Origin: Tannerellaceae bacterium
GTDB taxonomy: Bacteria; Bacteroidota; Bacteroidia; Bacteroidales; Tannerellaceae
Direction of reading: 5' to 3'
Length of the DNA stretch: 53,222 nucleotides
Assembly (NCBI GenBank): GCA_031288175.1
Contig: JAITRW010000035.1
Span: forward strand, 1-53,222
Shown: positions 1 to 8,639 of the stretch, piece by piece
How the letters are laid out: each line of letters begins with the position of its first letter
Position numbering within the stretch: position 1 is the first letter of the stretch
Program-made: the position numbers and the translations under genes
The notes under the pieces: model-generated
What the model was told of the DNA's origin: nothing
Databases searched by the model: none
What the model saw: the letters and a program-made list of their open reading frames with translations, nothing else

Positions 1-143
1 GGTTTTGTGACGACAGACTGTTCTTTGAAGAGTTCCGGTAAACTTTCATTCCGCTCTATTTCAGGTAGTTTAATGACAAGCTGGTTGTTTCGGACACTCA
101 GATGATAGGCCGAATTTTCAAAGAGAAGAGTCTTCTTTATCAT
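1..143 (-). CDS. cas1: CRISPR-associated endonuclease Cas1, 5' part (type II)
   Basis: Only the first 47 codons lie in the window; the gene runs off the left edge. The translated start (MIKKTLLFENSAYHLSVR, then NNQLVIKLPE) matches the N-terminal beta-domain of type II Cas1, the integrase that with Cas2 inserts spacers into the array. The start codon lies 10 bases after the cas9 stop on the same strand, so cas9-cas1 is read as one operon, with cas2 and the array expected to the left. The catalytic residues of Cas1 lie outside the window. The family call is inferred from the N-terminal similarity and the position after cas9. Confidence 0.87.
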   Translation of the reverse strand, partial: MIKKTLLFENSAYHLSVRNNQLVIKLPEIERNESLPELFKEQSVVTK

Positions 144-153
144 TAGTTATAAC

Positions 154-3100
154 TTAATATTCACCGATGGAAACGATTCTACCAATATGATCTATTCGAA
201 CTTTGACGACAGTCTCGAAAGTGGATAAGGATGTAACTCGTTTATAGGTTAAATCTTTGAGCGCTGACTCATTTCCTGTTCTTGTTTCAAGATGATGTCG
301 AAACAAGTAGTCTCTTTTGGAGATTGCTTGTACTCTAAATAAATTAGGACTAATTTTTTTATAATTGGCAGAATCCATTAAATCAATGCTCTTCGGATCA
401 AAGCCTGTTTTTTTATCTGGAAACACGAAGAACTCATTCTTTTTCACACTAAATAGGAATTTCCATCCTTCAGCTTTTTTATATCCTTCATCAATTATAG
501 GCTCTCCTTTGATTTTACGAGTCGTTACTTTCCAAAAAGTAATGACAGTGTCATGAACTTTGCCATCCCTATCCCTATATAGTGCTGCGTGATGATTATT
601 GTCGGGATCCACAAAGTCTACGGATTGGGATGTTCCTATTTTACCCTCTTTATTATGTAAAGAGGTTCCATTATGAATATTTTCTATTGTTGTTACTCGT
701 TTTATCGAGATGTTACTTTGTTTATTTAACCAAATAGGATTGTTATCTATGTTGGAGAATGCTTTTTTTGGATCATTGTTAAATTCTTTCAGGCGAGCAT
801 CTAATATCTCTCGAATCTTTGGATCAAGAATTTTATCAATCTTTATCTCGTGGGAGATTGGCCTGCGAGTTGTCAACGAGGTACTCACTTTTTTAATTTC
901 TATTTTTTCGGGTACTTTTTCCATATCTGCCCCAACCGAAATGGGATTTTTAGTGAGACTATTTTTTCCTGTAAATGCTTTTTGAGGGTCGTTTTCAAAC
1001 TCGTGCAGTCTATTTAACAAAGCTTCTCTATAAATCTTTTTCCTGACCTTCAAAATTTGTTCCTCGGTAAAGGAAGAGTCTACTTTTTTTATTTCTGTTT
1101 CTATCCGTTGTATACTTCCATAAATCGTGTCGTTATGCAATGGACCTCGTGGAGTCAACACTTCTTGTTTATTGAAACCGTCTTTCTTTTTCGTTATATT
1201 TATATGGGTTGTTGTGACCTTATTTTTTGACTTGATGGAAATCAAAGTATTTTTCAAGTGTTTCCTGGCTTCTATTCTGAAATCTTGAAAGGGTGTCAAA
1301 AAGGATCCGTCTTTGAGATATTTCGTTTTGATGGCATATGTATTAGGGCTTTTATCATCTTGTGCATTCAAAGTATTAAGATACTGAATATAAACTTCTT
1401 TTGTAAAGGCAACTATCAAAGCATCCATCGCGTGATGTCGATGGTCATTTCGCTTTGTCCAATTCTTTATCAAGTATTGTCTCTTCCCATTCTCTCTTTC
1501 GACAACTTCAGTTAACCCGAGTTCTTCGTATTTTGTAAAATTCAACTCTCTCAATGTATGGATCAATTGCCAATCTTTCCGCAAACGATCTGTAATACTT
1601 CCCGTTGTACAAACAACTCGTGGTACAAGTTCTTCTAATAGTGTTTTTGCCTGTCTTGTAATATATTGGGTTTCACGAATATCACGTTCGATAAAATCAT
1701 TAGGGATGTTTACTCTTTCAGTTTTCAGATTTTTTAATTTGCTTTTTTTGCTTGGGTCAGATTGAAATAACTTATTAATCCGAGCTAAGTATTCTTGTAG
1801 ACCGGATTCTCCGTACGTCTTTTTTACATAATCATAGGCTGTGTTATTTCCTTTTTCTACATTTACTTCACGAAGTTCAAGCGTTTTATTGGGAAAAGAA
1901 TCATTCAATAAGAGGGACTTGGGAATGATATGTTCAATATCAAACTTTTTAGCCTTATACAACTCTTCTTGACTTCTACCATACTCATATAATTCGTCTT
2001 TGCGTATATATGTATTAGAATAAAGGGTACGAAATCCGTTTCCTTCCAATTCTTTATACAACTTATAACGTGTGATATCATTAAAACTCACGGAGGGTAG
2101 TCCAAATTCTTTTTTTATTTCTTGTGTGATTCCTTCGTTCTCTTTACTTGCTTTGTTGATTGCCTCAGTCCTTCTTTTCCTTTCTTTTGCATTCTGTTTC
2201 AATTCACGTGCTAATTCTATTCGAATCTCGTCGGGTTTTCCATAAACTTCAACAATGGTGTTGACTACATTTACCATCTGATTTAAAATCTTTTCAACAA
2301 TGGGATTCTGCAAGCTATTCTTAGGAAGTAAATCTAACTTATCTTTCAAAAATTTAGAGTGTTGATAACCGGCCTTTTTACAAGCTGAGTCATAGTCTTC
2401 GCCTTTTTTTAGGAAAGGGAGAATTTTCCGGATGGCTTTTGCGCTAAGATTTCCATAACGATTTGGAAATGTTATTTTAGAAATAATGGTTGCATGCTCT
2501 TTATTGAAGCCGAACAACTCTCTTATTTTATTAATTAATTTGTCATTCCCCGAAGGAGAATTATCTTCTTCGAATGAATATAATAAATGCCAAAGTCGAT
2601 AGATAGGCTGTTTATCTAATACCTTTTCTGAGTCAAAATATAAAATATCAGTACTATAACCTAATACATTAAATTCTTCAGCTATGATTTTAGTAATTTC
2701 TTTGGCAGGAGTCTTTTTCAAATCAAATAATTTCCGGCTAGTGCTTTTTTCAATTATGGTCTGGTATTTTTGGTATAAAGAATAAAGTGTTTTATTTCCG
2801 TCGATATTTTCGAAATTAAGAGATAATCCTTTATGATTCTTGGGAAGTAATAAATCCAAGATTTCATTCTCGGATAATTGCTCTTTTATTGAGAGTTCTT
2901 GGAATAATATTTCTTTTTGTTCCTGGGATAGTCCTTCTTCAAGTGAAGATTTTCCTTTAACCCTTACTTTATCAAGGGTTTGCCATATTCTGAACTCTTG
3001 AAAGAGTAATGATGAATGAGGAATAACTTTCAAACCGATGGTTTTTATCTTACTTTTTCCATCAATATCCATTTTAACCCTTTTGCTTTCAAGCTTGCAG

Positions 3101-4257
3101 AATCCAACCAATCCTTTTTGACTTTTCAGTCTTCGTTGATAGAAAATCACTATATCTCGAATTTCATGTTTTAATTCGGGGGTAAGCTCTTTATAATATT
3201 GCGCTTGTGTTTCCCAAATTTTATCGAATTCATCAAGATAATCTTGACGATAAAAGGTTTGATTCCTCAAACTTGTATGAGGATTCTGAGATAGTTGTTC
3301 CATTAGGTATTCTCCGATAGTTTGTTTTCTGAAGAACAATTCTTTTTTGCGATCGCTAATAGAACCCAAATAACCGCTCGAATTCTTAATACATCCGTTT
3401 AAATCACTAAATACAAATGCTAATTCTTCTTTTGATAGCTGTTTCGTTAATGCTTCTGTACGCCATTGATAAGTTTGTAATTTTCGGTTTTTCGCCTTGT
3501 TGTCAGCTGTAAAAATTTCATAAGCCTTCTGAAATATTTTCGTTGTATCCTGCTTGCCCTTTGCTGATAGTTGTATTTTGAATTCATCAGTTAGGATATC
3601 AGGATAAAAATGTTTTTGAAAACACCATATCTTATCAAATTCGGCCTGTAGATCAGAACGATAGAAATCGGGTATATTCTCCTTCTTTTCTTTTAAGAAT
3701 TGATAAACCAATTGTCCCGGAGTTATATCGTTTTCATACAACTGCTCTGCAAGTTCCATTCCATCAATAGATTCTCCTTCATCTTTTGACTTTATCTTTC
3801 GATTACTTTTATAACCACGTTTCTTATTTATCATTAACAAGATACGTGAAAATTCTTCCAATGAAACCTTTTCTTTTGCTGCTGTTGCTCTTAAACGATA
3901 CGTTTCAAAAGTTGTTGCGTTACCCCTTTCAGAAAGGATAGTAGTATCAGTAATAAAACCTTGTTGTTTTAATATCTCTATCAGATTTTCTCTGCGAAGT
4001 TTGTATCGTTGTAGATTCCGCCGTGCGCTACGTTTTTGTGTTCGTTTGGCATTAGGTGTTATACCTTTCCCCATGAGGTAGTCTTTCTCAGGGTCTTTAG
4101 ATTCTGTCCCGTTCTTCTTATTACAGAAGTTGTCGTAAGTGATGATCCTCACTCCTAATTTTTGGATGGTCGAACTTTCTTCTTCATGTTCGGCCTCATG
4201 AACTAATGCCCATCCGATGCTACTTGTACCTAAATCCAGTCCCAATATAGTTTTCAT
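154..4257 (-). CDS. cas9: CRISPR-associated endonuclease Cas9, type II-C
   Basis: RNA-guided double-strand DNA nuclease, 1367 residues, near the usual length of the long Bacteroidota II-C proteins. The RuvC-I motif is at the N-terminus (LGLDLGTSSIGWA, D8). It is followed by an arginine-rich bridge helix (RSARRNLQRYKLRRE), RuvC-II (IRIELAREL, E681), the HNH domain (FDIEHIIPKS, H776) and RuvC-III (HRHHAMDAL, H942 and D945). All catalytic residues are present, so the enzyme looks active. The PAM-interacting domain should be the C-terminal part; the PAM cannot be read from sequence. The gene is visibly more AT-rich than the neighbouring yidD-pdxJ run, consistent with horizontal gain. A weak promoter-like TACCTTTA sits at 4306-4313 on the minus strand. 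Confidence 0.97.
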   Translation of the reverse strand: MKTILGLDLGTSSIGWALVHEAEHEEESSTIQKLGVRIITYDNFCNKKNGTESKDPEKDYLMGKGITPNAKRTQKRSARRNLQRYKLRRENLIEILKQQGFITDTTILSERGNATTFETYRLRATAAKEKVSLEEFSRILLMINKKRGYKSNRKIKSKDEGESIDGMELAEQLYENDITPGQLVYQFLKEKKENIPDFYRSDLQAEFDKIWCFQKHFYPDILTDEFKIQLSAKGKQDTTKIFQKAYEIFTADNKAKNRKLQTYQWRTEALTKQLSKEELAFVFSDLNGCIKNSSGYLGSISDRKKELFFRKQTIGEYLMEQLSQNPHTSLRNQTFYRQDYLDEFDKIWETQAQYYKELTPELKHEIRDIVIFYQRRLKSQKGLVGFCKLESKRVKMDIDGKSKIKTIGLKVIPHSSLLFQEFRIWQTLDKVRVKGKSSLEEGLSQEQKEILFQELSIKEQLSENEILDLLLPKNHKGLSLNFENIDGNKTLYSLYQKYQTIIEKSTSRKLFDLKKTPAKEITKIIAEEFNVLGYSTDILYFDSEKVLDKQPIYRLWHLLYSFEEDNSPSGNDKLINKIRELFGFNKEHATIISKITFPNRYGNLSAKAIRKILPFLKKGEDYDSACKKAGYQHSKFLKDKLDLLPKNSLQNPIVEKILNQMVNVVNTIVEVYGKPDEIRIELARELKQNAKERKRRTEAINKASKENEGITQEIKKEFGLPSVSFNDITRYKLYKELEGNGFRTLYSNTYIRKDELYEYGRSQEELYKAKKFDIEHIIPKSLLLNDSFPNKTLELREVNVEKGNNTAYDYVKKTYGESGLQEYLARINKLFQSDPSKKSKLKNLKTERVNIPNDFIERDIRETQYITRQAKTLLEELVPRVVCTTGSITDRLRKDWQLIHTLRELNFTKYEELGLTEVVERENGKRQYLIKNWTKRNDHRHHAMDALIVAFTKEVYIQYLNTLNAQDDKSPNTYAIKTKYLKDGSFLTPFQDFRIEARKHLKNTLISIKSKNKVTTTHINITKKKDGFNKQEVLTPRGPLHNDTIYGSIQRIETEIKKVDSSFTEEQILKVRKKIYREALLNRLHEFENDPQKAFTGKNSLTKNPISVGADMEKVPEKIEIKKVSTSLTTRRPISHEIKIDKILDPKIREILDARLKEFNNDPKKAFSNIDNNPIWLNKQSNISIKRVTTIENIHNGTSLHNKEGKIGTSQSVDFVDPDNNHHAALYRDRDGKVHDTVITFWKVTTRKIKGEPIIDEGYKKAEGWKFLFSVKKNEFFVFPDKKTGFDPKSIDLMDSANYKKISPNLFRVQAISKRDYLFRHHLETRTGNESALKDLTYKRVTSLSTFETVVKVRIDHIGRIVSIGEY

Positions 4258-4338
4258 ATCTCAATGCGGCTTTTCGAAGTATGTGTGAATATTATACTCA
4301 TGGAGTAAAGGTAGTTATTTCTACAATATATTCTCCCA

Positions 4339-4396
4339 AAGAGGCAAAACCTCTATTGTCTCTTGTGGGTTGGAGAGATTCGGAGAAAAGTCTCCT
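4339..4396. repeat. two short hairpins in the cas9/tracrRNA intergenic region
   Basis: Two perfect stem-loops lie side by side: AGAGG-CAAAA-CCTCT (4340-4354) and GGAGA-AAAG-TCTCC (4382-4395). They sit between the cas9 start and the divergent tracrRNA promoter. They could belong to a cas9 leader transcript or be incidental. No function is assigned. Confidence 0.45.
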
Positions 4397-4417
4397 CTCA
4401 GAAAATTAGCAAGTCAG

Positions 4418-4448
4418 TTGTATAGTTCTATTTAGAATCTTACCTTTG
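4418..4448 (+). promoter_or_regulatory. promoter of the tracrRNA
   Basis: A Bacteroidota-type promoter: TTG at 4418-4420, a 20-base spacer, then TACCTTTG at 4441-4448, matching TAnnTTTG. It points rightward and predicts a transcript start near 4453, exactly at the beginning of the anti-repeat. Confidence 0.75.
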
Positions 4449-4452
4449 CTCG

Positions 4453-4534
4453 CGAAAGCAATTCACAATAAGGATTATTCCGTTGTGAAAACACTTGAGG
4501 TGGGCAGGGTTTACCCTGCTCGCCTTCTTTTTTT
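4453..4534 (+). ncRNA. tracrRNA of the type II-C system
   Basis: The transcript begins with a probable anti-repeat, GAAAGCAATTCACAAT (about 4454-4470). This predicts a crRNA repeat starting near ATTGTGAATTGCTTTC. The nexus AAGGATTATTCC and the segment GTTGTGAAAAC follow, both familiar from Bacteroidota type II-C tracrRNAs. The RNA ends in a strong intrinsic terminator. It is about 80 nt, divergent from cas9. The array is not in the window, so pairing with the real repeat could not be tested. Confidence 0.86.
4499..4534 (+). terminator. intrinsic terminator of the tracrRNA
   Basis: An 11-bp stem (GGTGGGCAGGG with CCCTGCTCGCC, two G-T wobbles, TTTA loop) is followed by a T-rich tract. In a tracrRNA this hairpin is also the 3' structural element bound by Cas9. 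Confidence 0.85.
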
Positions 4535-4551
4535 ATATGCGGTTTCATAGG

Positions 4552-4602
4552 CGCTGTGTGCTGATGCGTTGTATGTTGGTATGTGTTGTATGTTGATGTA
4601 TG
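4552..4602. repeat. TG-rich low-complexity stretch with a direct repeat
   Basis: GTTGTATGTTG occurs at 4568-4578 and 4585-4595 (17-bp period) inside a TG/TA-rich tract between the tracrRNA terminator and yidD. A G-rich stretch follows (4609-4640). No gene is seen here. Confidence 0.6.
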
Positions 4603-4636
4603 TTTAGAAGGGGGAGGGCGGGGGGAGGGATGAGGG

Positions 4637-4882
4637 TTAGGGGACGGGGTCGTAGCCACCGAGGGAAAAGGGGTGACAACGGAGTAGGCGGCGGATGGAC
4701 AGAATGAGGCCGCGACAGATACCGTGACGGCGAATAGCTTGGATGGCGTACTCGGAACAGGTAGGGGTGAAACGACATGAAGGCGGGAAGTGAGGGGAGA
4801 TACAATGACGGTAGAAGTGGATGGGTAGGAGGATAATGAAGGTTAAGAGGCGGTTAAGGGGATTGTTCCAAGTGGATGGCAT
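4637..4882 (-). CDS. yidD: membrane protein insertion efficiency factor YidD
   Basis: An 81-residue protein with the YidD core: an N-terminal hydrophobic/amphipathic segment, the cysteine motif [14 protein letters not shown], and the C-terminal [13 protein letters not shown] signature. The family assists YidC-dependent insertion of membrane proteins at the cytoplasmic membrane. The ATG at 4882 lies 4 bases after the rnpA stop, the classic rnpA-yidD pairing, and places the start just before the first hydrophobic helix. Longer upstream reading in this frame overlaps rnpA and is not family sequence. Confidence 0.9.
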   Translation of the reverse strand: MPSTWNNPLNRLLTFIILLPIHFYRHCISPHFPPSCRFTPTCSEYAIQAIRRHGICRGLILSIRRLLRCHPFSLGGYDPVP

Positions 4883-4886
4883 GACT

Positions 4887-5303
4887 TTATGGGTGGGATG
4901 ATGGAGTTGCGGTAGCTTGACTTTTCTTGTTGAGGGTACGCAGTGCGTGAGCCATAGCTTTTTGGATAACAGGGAAGGTAAGATGATCAGAAGCGATGTA
5001 GAGGAAAGCGATGTGGAAACGTAGGGTAGGAGGGAGGCTGTGTTTGTTAAGGCGGTAGGCTTCGCGAAGGAGACGTTTGATGCGGTTCCGGTCCACAGCA
5101 TGTTTAAAACGGCGTTTAGAAACACTCACGAGAATAGCCGTAGTACCTTGTTCTTCATCGGCAAGGGGACGGTAGACGATACGGATAGGATAAACAAAGA
5201 GAGACTGCCCTGTGGCGAAAATCCAGTCGACGTGTCGCTTGAAAGAGAGGCGTTCGGATTTAGGCAGTTGGGAGGGATAATGCGGCCTACTGTCGTCAAT
5301 CAT
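4887..5303 (-). CDS. rnpA: ribonuclease P protein component
   Basis: A 138-residue basic protein. It contains the RNase P protein signature [20 protein letters not shown], the helix that binds the RNA subunit and 5' leader of pre-tRNA. The start ([10 protein letters not shown], 5303) overlaps the hemD stop as ATGA, and the N-terminal [18 protein letters not shown] is typical of the family. It lies in a hemD-rnpA-yidD run; no rpmH is next to it in this window. Confidence 0.92.
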   Translation of the reverse strand: MIDDSRPHYPSQLPKSERLSFKRHVDWIFATGQSLFVYPIRIVYRPLADEEQGTTAILVSVSKRRFKHAVDRNRIKRLLREAYRLNKHSLPPTLRFHIAFLYIASDHLTFPVIQKAMAHALRTLNKKSQATATPSSHP

Positions 5304-6121
5304 CTGCGTTTTGCGCCGAGTTGTTTTTTGAGGTATTGTTCGAGGGCGGTAACCATTGAGAGAGCTTCGGGAGTAGGGGCCAGAAGATCGACGCGTAACC
5401 CCGCTTCGGTGATAGCCTTTGCCGTAGATGAGCCGAAACAACCGATATTGATTTGTCCCTGTTCAAAGTTAGGGCAATTGTCCTGAAGGGCAGTGAGACC
5501 GGCGGGGGTGAAAAGGAGCACCATACTATAATCGTTGATGTTCGTATCAGGAGGGAAACCTGCACTGACGGTACGAAAAAGGACCACTTTCTGGTATTCG
5601 ATTTTCTTATTATCAAGGAGAGTGAAAAGGGTGTCGTTGTGAATATCGGAGACAGGAATCAGATAGCGTTCTTTGGGATGTTTGGCGATGGGTATGAAGA
5701 GACTTTCGGCCTTACTGTCAACACCGAAGAATATCTTTCGTTTACGGTAGACAATGTATTTCTGGAGATAGAAGGCAATCCGCTCGGTAGAACAGAAGTA
5801 TTTCATGTTCTCGGAAACGGTGAAGCGCATACTTTCGCAGACACGGAAATAGTGGTCAATGGCAGTCTGGGAGGTGAGCACGACGGCAGTGTGTCCGGCG
5901 AGATCCACACGTTGTTTGCGGAAATCTTTGATAGAAACAGGCTCAATTCTGACAAAGGGCAAAAAAGCAATTTCCACACCGTACTTCTCTGCCAGATCGT
6001 CGTAAGGAGATTTCCCCGACGTCGGCCTTTCTTGCGAGACGAGAATCTTCAGGGGCAACGAGGAAACCACCCGTCTGGAAGGGGTGGATGTTGATAGATT
6101 CTTTTTTGTAATTACTGCCAT
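5300..6121 (-). CDS. hemD: uroporphyrinogen-III synthase
   Basis: 273 residues with the two-lobed HemD fold suggested by the pattern ILVSQERP...SPYDDLAEKYGVEIAFLPF near the start and MVLLFTPAGLTAL...INIGCFGSSTAKAITEAGLRVD in the second half. It would close hydroxymethylbilane with inversion of ring D in tetrapyrrole synthesis. The family is poorly conserved, so the call rests on overall pattern and on the hemD-rnpA-yidD order. It overlaps the upstream DUF4271 gene by 10 bases and rnpA by 4, implying coupled translation. The first 20 or so residues are rich in S/T/R and the true start could be slightly downstream. Confidence 0.85.
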   Translation of the reverse strand: MAVITKKNLSTSTPSRRVVSSLPLKILVSQERPTSGKSPYDDLAEKYGVEIAFLPFVRIEPVSIKDFRKQRVDLAGHTAVVLTSQTAIDHYFRVCESMRFTVSENMKYFCSTERIAFYLQKYIVYRKRKIFFGVDSKAESLFIPIAKHPKERYLIPVSDIHNDTLFTLLDNKKIEYQKVVLFRTVSAGFPPDTNINDYSMVLLFTPAGLTALQDNCPNFEQGQINIGCFGSSTAKAITEAGLRVDLLAPTPEALSMVTALEQYLKKQLGAKRR

Positions 6122-6744
6122 AAGGGGCTCTCCTCCAATATACTACGTAGCCAAAAAACACCTTTGTAAAAGAATAAAAGAGGCGTTATTTCTTGGGCGC
6201 AAAAGTACAAACTTAATAGGAAGTACTTTGTTCCCCTGACGGAAAAAATTCGTGCTGTCTGGTAAAGAAGCATTACGCGGTAGATAGCGAAGGTGGCAAT
6301 AAAGACGAAGACAGGCCCTTGTGTGGGGCTAATAATACAATAGGCTGTAGTCAGGTAGAGGCTAATGCTCCAGTAACCGGTGAGTAATTTGTAATGTTGT
6401 TGCCATTCGGTGATCTCTTTCCATGAACCAAATACCCATCCGAGGCAGGCATAGAAACCTTGTTTGAAAATGTAAAAAATATATACAGATGCAAAAACAA
6501 GAAAAGTAAAACTAATCAATTGAGCGGTGTCGCAGAAAACGAAATAGTTATCCTGCGTGGTGACGAGAGCGACAAAGACTGCCGTCAAAAGACAGGCTTG
6601 AATAGGAAAAAAGAAAGGAAAAAACTGCTTACGGCGGAAGTAGCGGAGGAGGGCAAAGATGACGAAAAGGGAAAGGATGGCAACAAGAGCGAGGTCGTAT
6701 GCCGGTTGCCGGTAACTTATGGGGATGGAAGGAAGGTCGTACAC
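6112..6744 (-). CDS. DUF4271 multi-pass membrane protein
   Basis: 210 residues with about six hydrophobic segments, including LVAILSLFVIFALL, LLTAVFVALV, ISFTFLVFASVYIFYIF and VFVFIATFAIYRVMLLY. Family assignment to DUF4271, a Bacteroidota-specific membrane family of unknown function, is from the overall pattern and its usual place next to hemD. It lies 12 bases after tonB and overlaps hemD by 10 bases. Confidence 0.78.
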   Translation of the reverse strand: MYDLPSIPISYRQPAYDLALVAILSLFVIFALLRYFRRKQFFPFFFPIQACLLTAVFVALVTTQDNYFVFCDTAQLISFTFLVFASVYIFYIFKQGFYACLGWVFGSWKEITEWQQHYKLLTGYWSISLYLTTAYCIISPTQGPVFVFIATFAIYRVMLLYQTARIFSVRGTKYFLLSLYFCAQEITPLLFFYKGVFWLRSILEESPLWQ

Positions 6745-6756
6745 CGTAGTGGAGGA

Positions 6757-7524
6757 TTACTTGAAGTTATATACGTAGGTGATGGCACCGGATTGGTTAT
6801 GAGTACTTTCTATGGAATTGAAAGTGGCACGACGGGCAGCTTCGAGGGCACTGTGTCGCATGGCCTCGTTGTCAATAGTGGTACCACGACCCACCTCGGC
6901 AAAAACTACCCTTCCCTGTGGATCTACAGTGATGTTGACCACAATCCGTCCTTCTTCTTGTATCACGTAGGCTGGACGGGGAAGGCCACTTGTGCCGAGC
7001 GTTCTTCCGCTGAGGCTGAAGGAGCCGTACTCGGTGCTGCTCACATTGCTTCCGGTGCTATTACTTGCACCGAAAGCGCCGGAGATTCGCTGTGCTATCG
7101 CCGCCTCTTTTTCTTTGCGGAGCCGTTCGGCTTCTTTGCGTTTATGTTCTTCCTCTTGCCGACGAGCTTCTTCTTCCTCCTCCTTCCGGCGGTTGTCGGG
7201 AACGGTGACACTTTCTTCTACCTTTTGCGTGACGAGGTGTTCGGAGGGAGTAGGTTGTTCAGGGGTGGATTCTGCCGGTGCGGTAGTATTATCGGTCTCT
7301 GTGGGGGCGTCTTGCGGCTCGAAAGTACCGGCAACGGCGTCAATTTCCCCGAAGTGCACCAAGATCCCTTCCCGCTCTTCCGGCGCTTTACTCTTCAATA
7401 CTGAGAACCAGAGGATAAGAAAAAGTAACGCATGGAAGGTAAGTGTACCCATCCAGCCGTAAAGCGATGTTGTGTACCCCTTATTGTTCGCTGTTTTCAG
7501 GGGGATATTTTCAGAGGTTGTCAT
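6757..7524 (-). CDS. tonB: TonB energy-transducing protein
   Basis: 255 residues. One N-terminal membrane anchor (FHALLFLILWFSVL) is followed by a proline/acidic linker, a long charged region (RRKEEEEEARRQEEEHKRKEA, about residues 111-146, likely coiled coil or extended) and a C-terminal TonB domain (GRIVVNITVDPQGRVVFAEV). It spans the periplasm to energise TonB-dependent receptors such as the two SusC proteins here. The start overlaps exbD by 14 bases, so exbB-exbD-tonB form one translationally coupled set. Confidence 0.9.
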   Translation of the reverse strand: MTTSENIPLKTANNKGYTTSLYGWMGTLTFHALLFLILWFSVLKSKAPEEREGILVHFGEIDAVAGTFEPQDAPTETDNTTAPAESTPEQPTPSEHLVTQKVEESVTVPDNRRKEEEEEARRQEEEHKRKEAERLRKEKEAAIAQRISGAFGASNSTGSNVSSTEYGSFSLSGRTLGTSGLPRPAYVIQEEGRIVVNITVDPQGRVVFAEVGRGTTIDNEAMRHSALEAARRATFNSIESTHNQSGAITYVYNFK

Positions 7525-7933
7525 TTTTTTTGTTACGGGTAGCGAGTACCATTCTGAATTGGTTCTCGTTGGCGATGTTCAGGATCTTGACAATTTCACG
7601 GTAAGGGACTGACTCATCGGCGTAGAGGGCGACATACATATCGGGTTCTTTGGCGTAGGTTTCTTGCAAGAAAGGAGTGATTTGCTCAAAACCAACTCTC
7701 CGTTCACGTTGATTGCCGAAGGCGATGTAGTAGTTGAGGTCTTTGTCTATAGTGATGCGTGTGAGTGGCTTGGCGGCGTTCTTCTGCTTGGACTCAGGTA
7801 AAGTGACCTTAATCGCATTGGGAACGACCATCGTGGAGGTAATCATGAAAAAAATGAGCAACAAGAAAATAATGTCGGTCATGGATGCCATACTAAAGGC
7901 ACTCGTCACCTTTGTCTTACGCTTTAACGCCAT
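7511..7933 (-). CDS. exbD: biopolymer transporter ExbD/TolR
   Basis: 140 residues: a short cytoplasmic tail (MALKRKTKVTSAFSMAS), one transmembrane helix beginning MTDIIFLLLIFFMITSTMV with the key aspartate at its start, and a periplasmic domain. It forms the proton-driven motor with ExbB and TonB. The start at 7933 is chosen because the family's basic N-terminal segment begins there; upstream codons lie inside exbB. It overlaps exbB by 17 bases and tonB by 14. Confidence 0.92.
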   Translation of the reverse strand: MALKRKTKVTSAFSMASMTDIIFLLLIFFMITSTMVVPNAIKVTLPESKQKNAAKPLTRITIDKDLNYYIAFGNQRERRVGFEQITPFLQETYAKEPDMYVALYADESVPYREIVKILNIANENQFRMVLATRNKKNDNL

Positions 7934-8636
7934 AGTTGTTTGTCGATTCGTTGAGCAGGTCCATAAACTCCATTGTACGGGCTTCCATTTTGTTGACCAC
8001 ATTGGTTACTTGTGCAACTAGGTAATTGTAGCCAAAGAGCGCGACGATACCGACCGCAAGTCCGCCGACTGTGGTTACCAGGGCTTCGTAGATACCTCCG
8101 GAGAGGAGTGTAATGTCCACATCGGTGCCCGCAGAGGCCATATCGTAAAACGCCCGTATCATACCTGTCACCGTCCCAAGGAAGCCCACCATCGGCGCTC
8201 CTGCCGCTATGGTAGCTATGATAGGAAACCCTTTTTCCAGACGGGATACTTCAAGGTTACCGAGGTTTTCGATGGCTACTTGTACGTCGTTCAAAGGATG
8301 CCCAAGACGGGAGATACCTTTCTCTATCATGCGGGAGGAAGGTGTATTGATCATCCGGCAGAGGTTAATAGCCGAATCTACCTTGTTGTCATGGATATAG
8401 TCACGGATGCGGTTCATGAATGTCACATCTTCTTTACCTGCCAAACGAATTACGATACTTCGCTGGATAAAGATATACGTTGCCAACAGGGACATGGCCA
8501 AAAGAACAATCATGATCCATCCGCCTTTCATGGCCAGATCGACTACGTTAATTTCAGCGACACCTTCCGTGCCGACGAGATTTGAAAATTCGGGCATTTG
8601 TCCGGCAATTTGTAAGAGAGGCAAACTAATCATCAT
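7917..8636 (-). CDS. exbB: MotA/TolQ/ExbB proton channel protein
   Basis: 239 residues with three membrane segments (WIMIVLLAMSLLATYIFI; AAGAPMVGFLGTVTGMI; EALVTTVGGLAVGIVALF) and the family motif G-x-L-G-T-V-x-G in the second. It is the proton channel of the ExbBD-TonB motor in the inner membrane. It lies 3 bases after pdxJ and overlaps exbD by 17 bases. Confidence 0.92.
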   Translation of the reverse strand: MMISLPLLQIAGQMPEFSNLVGTEGVAEINVVDLAMKGGWIMIVLLAMSLLATYIFIQRSIVIRLAGKEDVTFMNRIRDYIHDNKVDSAINLCRMINTPSSRMIEKGISRLGHPLNDVQVAIENLGNLEVSRLEKGFPIIATIAAGAPMVGFLGTVTGMIRAFYDMASAGTDVDITLLSGGIYEALVTTVGGLAVGIVALFGYNYLVAQVTNVVNKMEARTMEFMDLLNESTNNYGVKA

Positions 8637-8639
8637 ATC

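Noticed and set aside
154-4534. CRISPR spacer array within the window
   Set aside because: No repeat-spacer pattern is seen; only cas1 (partial), cas9 and tracrRNA are present, so the array must lie to the left.
4432-4805. Proline/histidine-rich frames next to yidD
   Set aside because: They are antisense to the tracrRNA or out of frame with yidD and reflect low-complexity sequence.
5453-6094. Plus-strand open frame opposite hemD
   Set aside because: Shadow of hemD; no start context and no family resemblance.
6460-7404. Long plus-strand frame opposite tonB
   Set aside because: It covers the antisense of tonB and DUF4271; repetitive codons of the tonB linker keep it open by chance.
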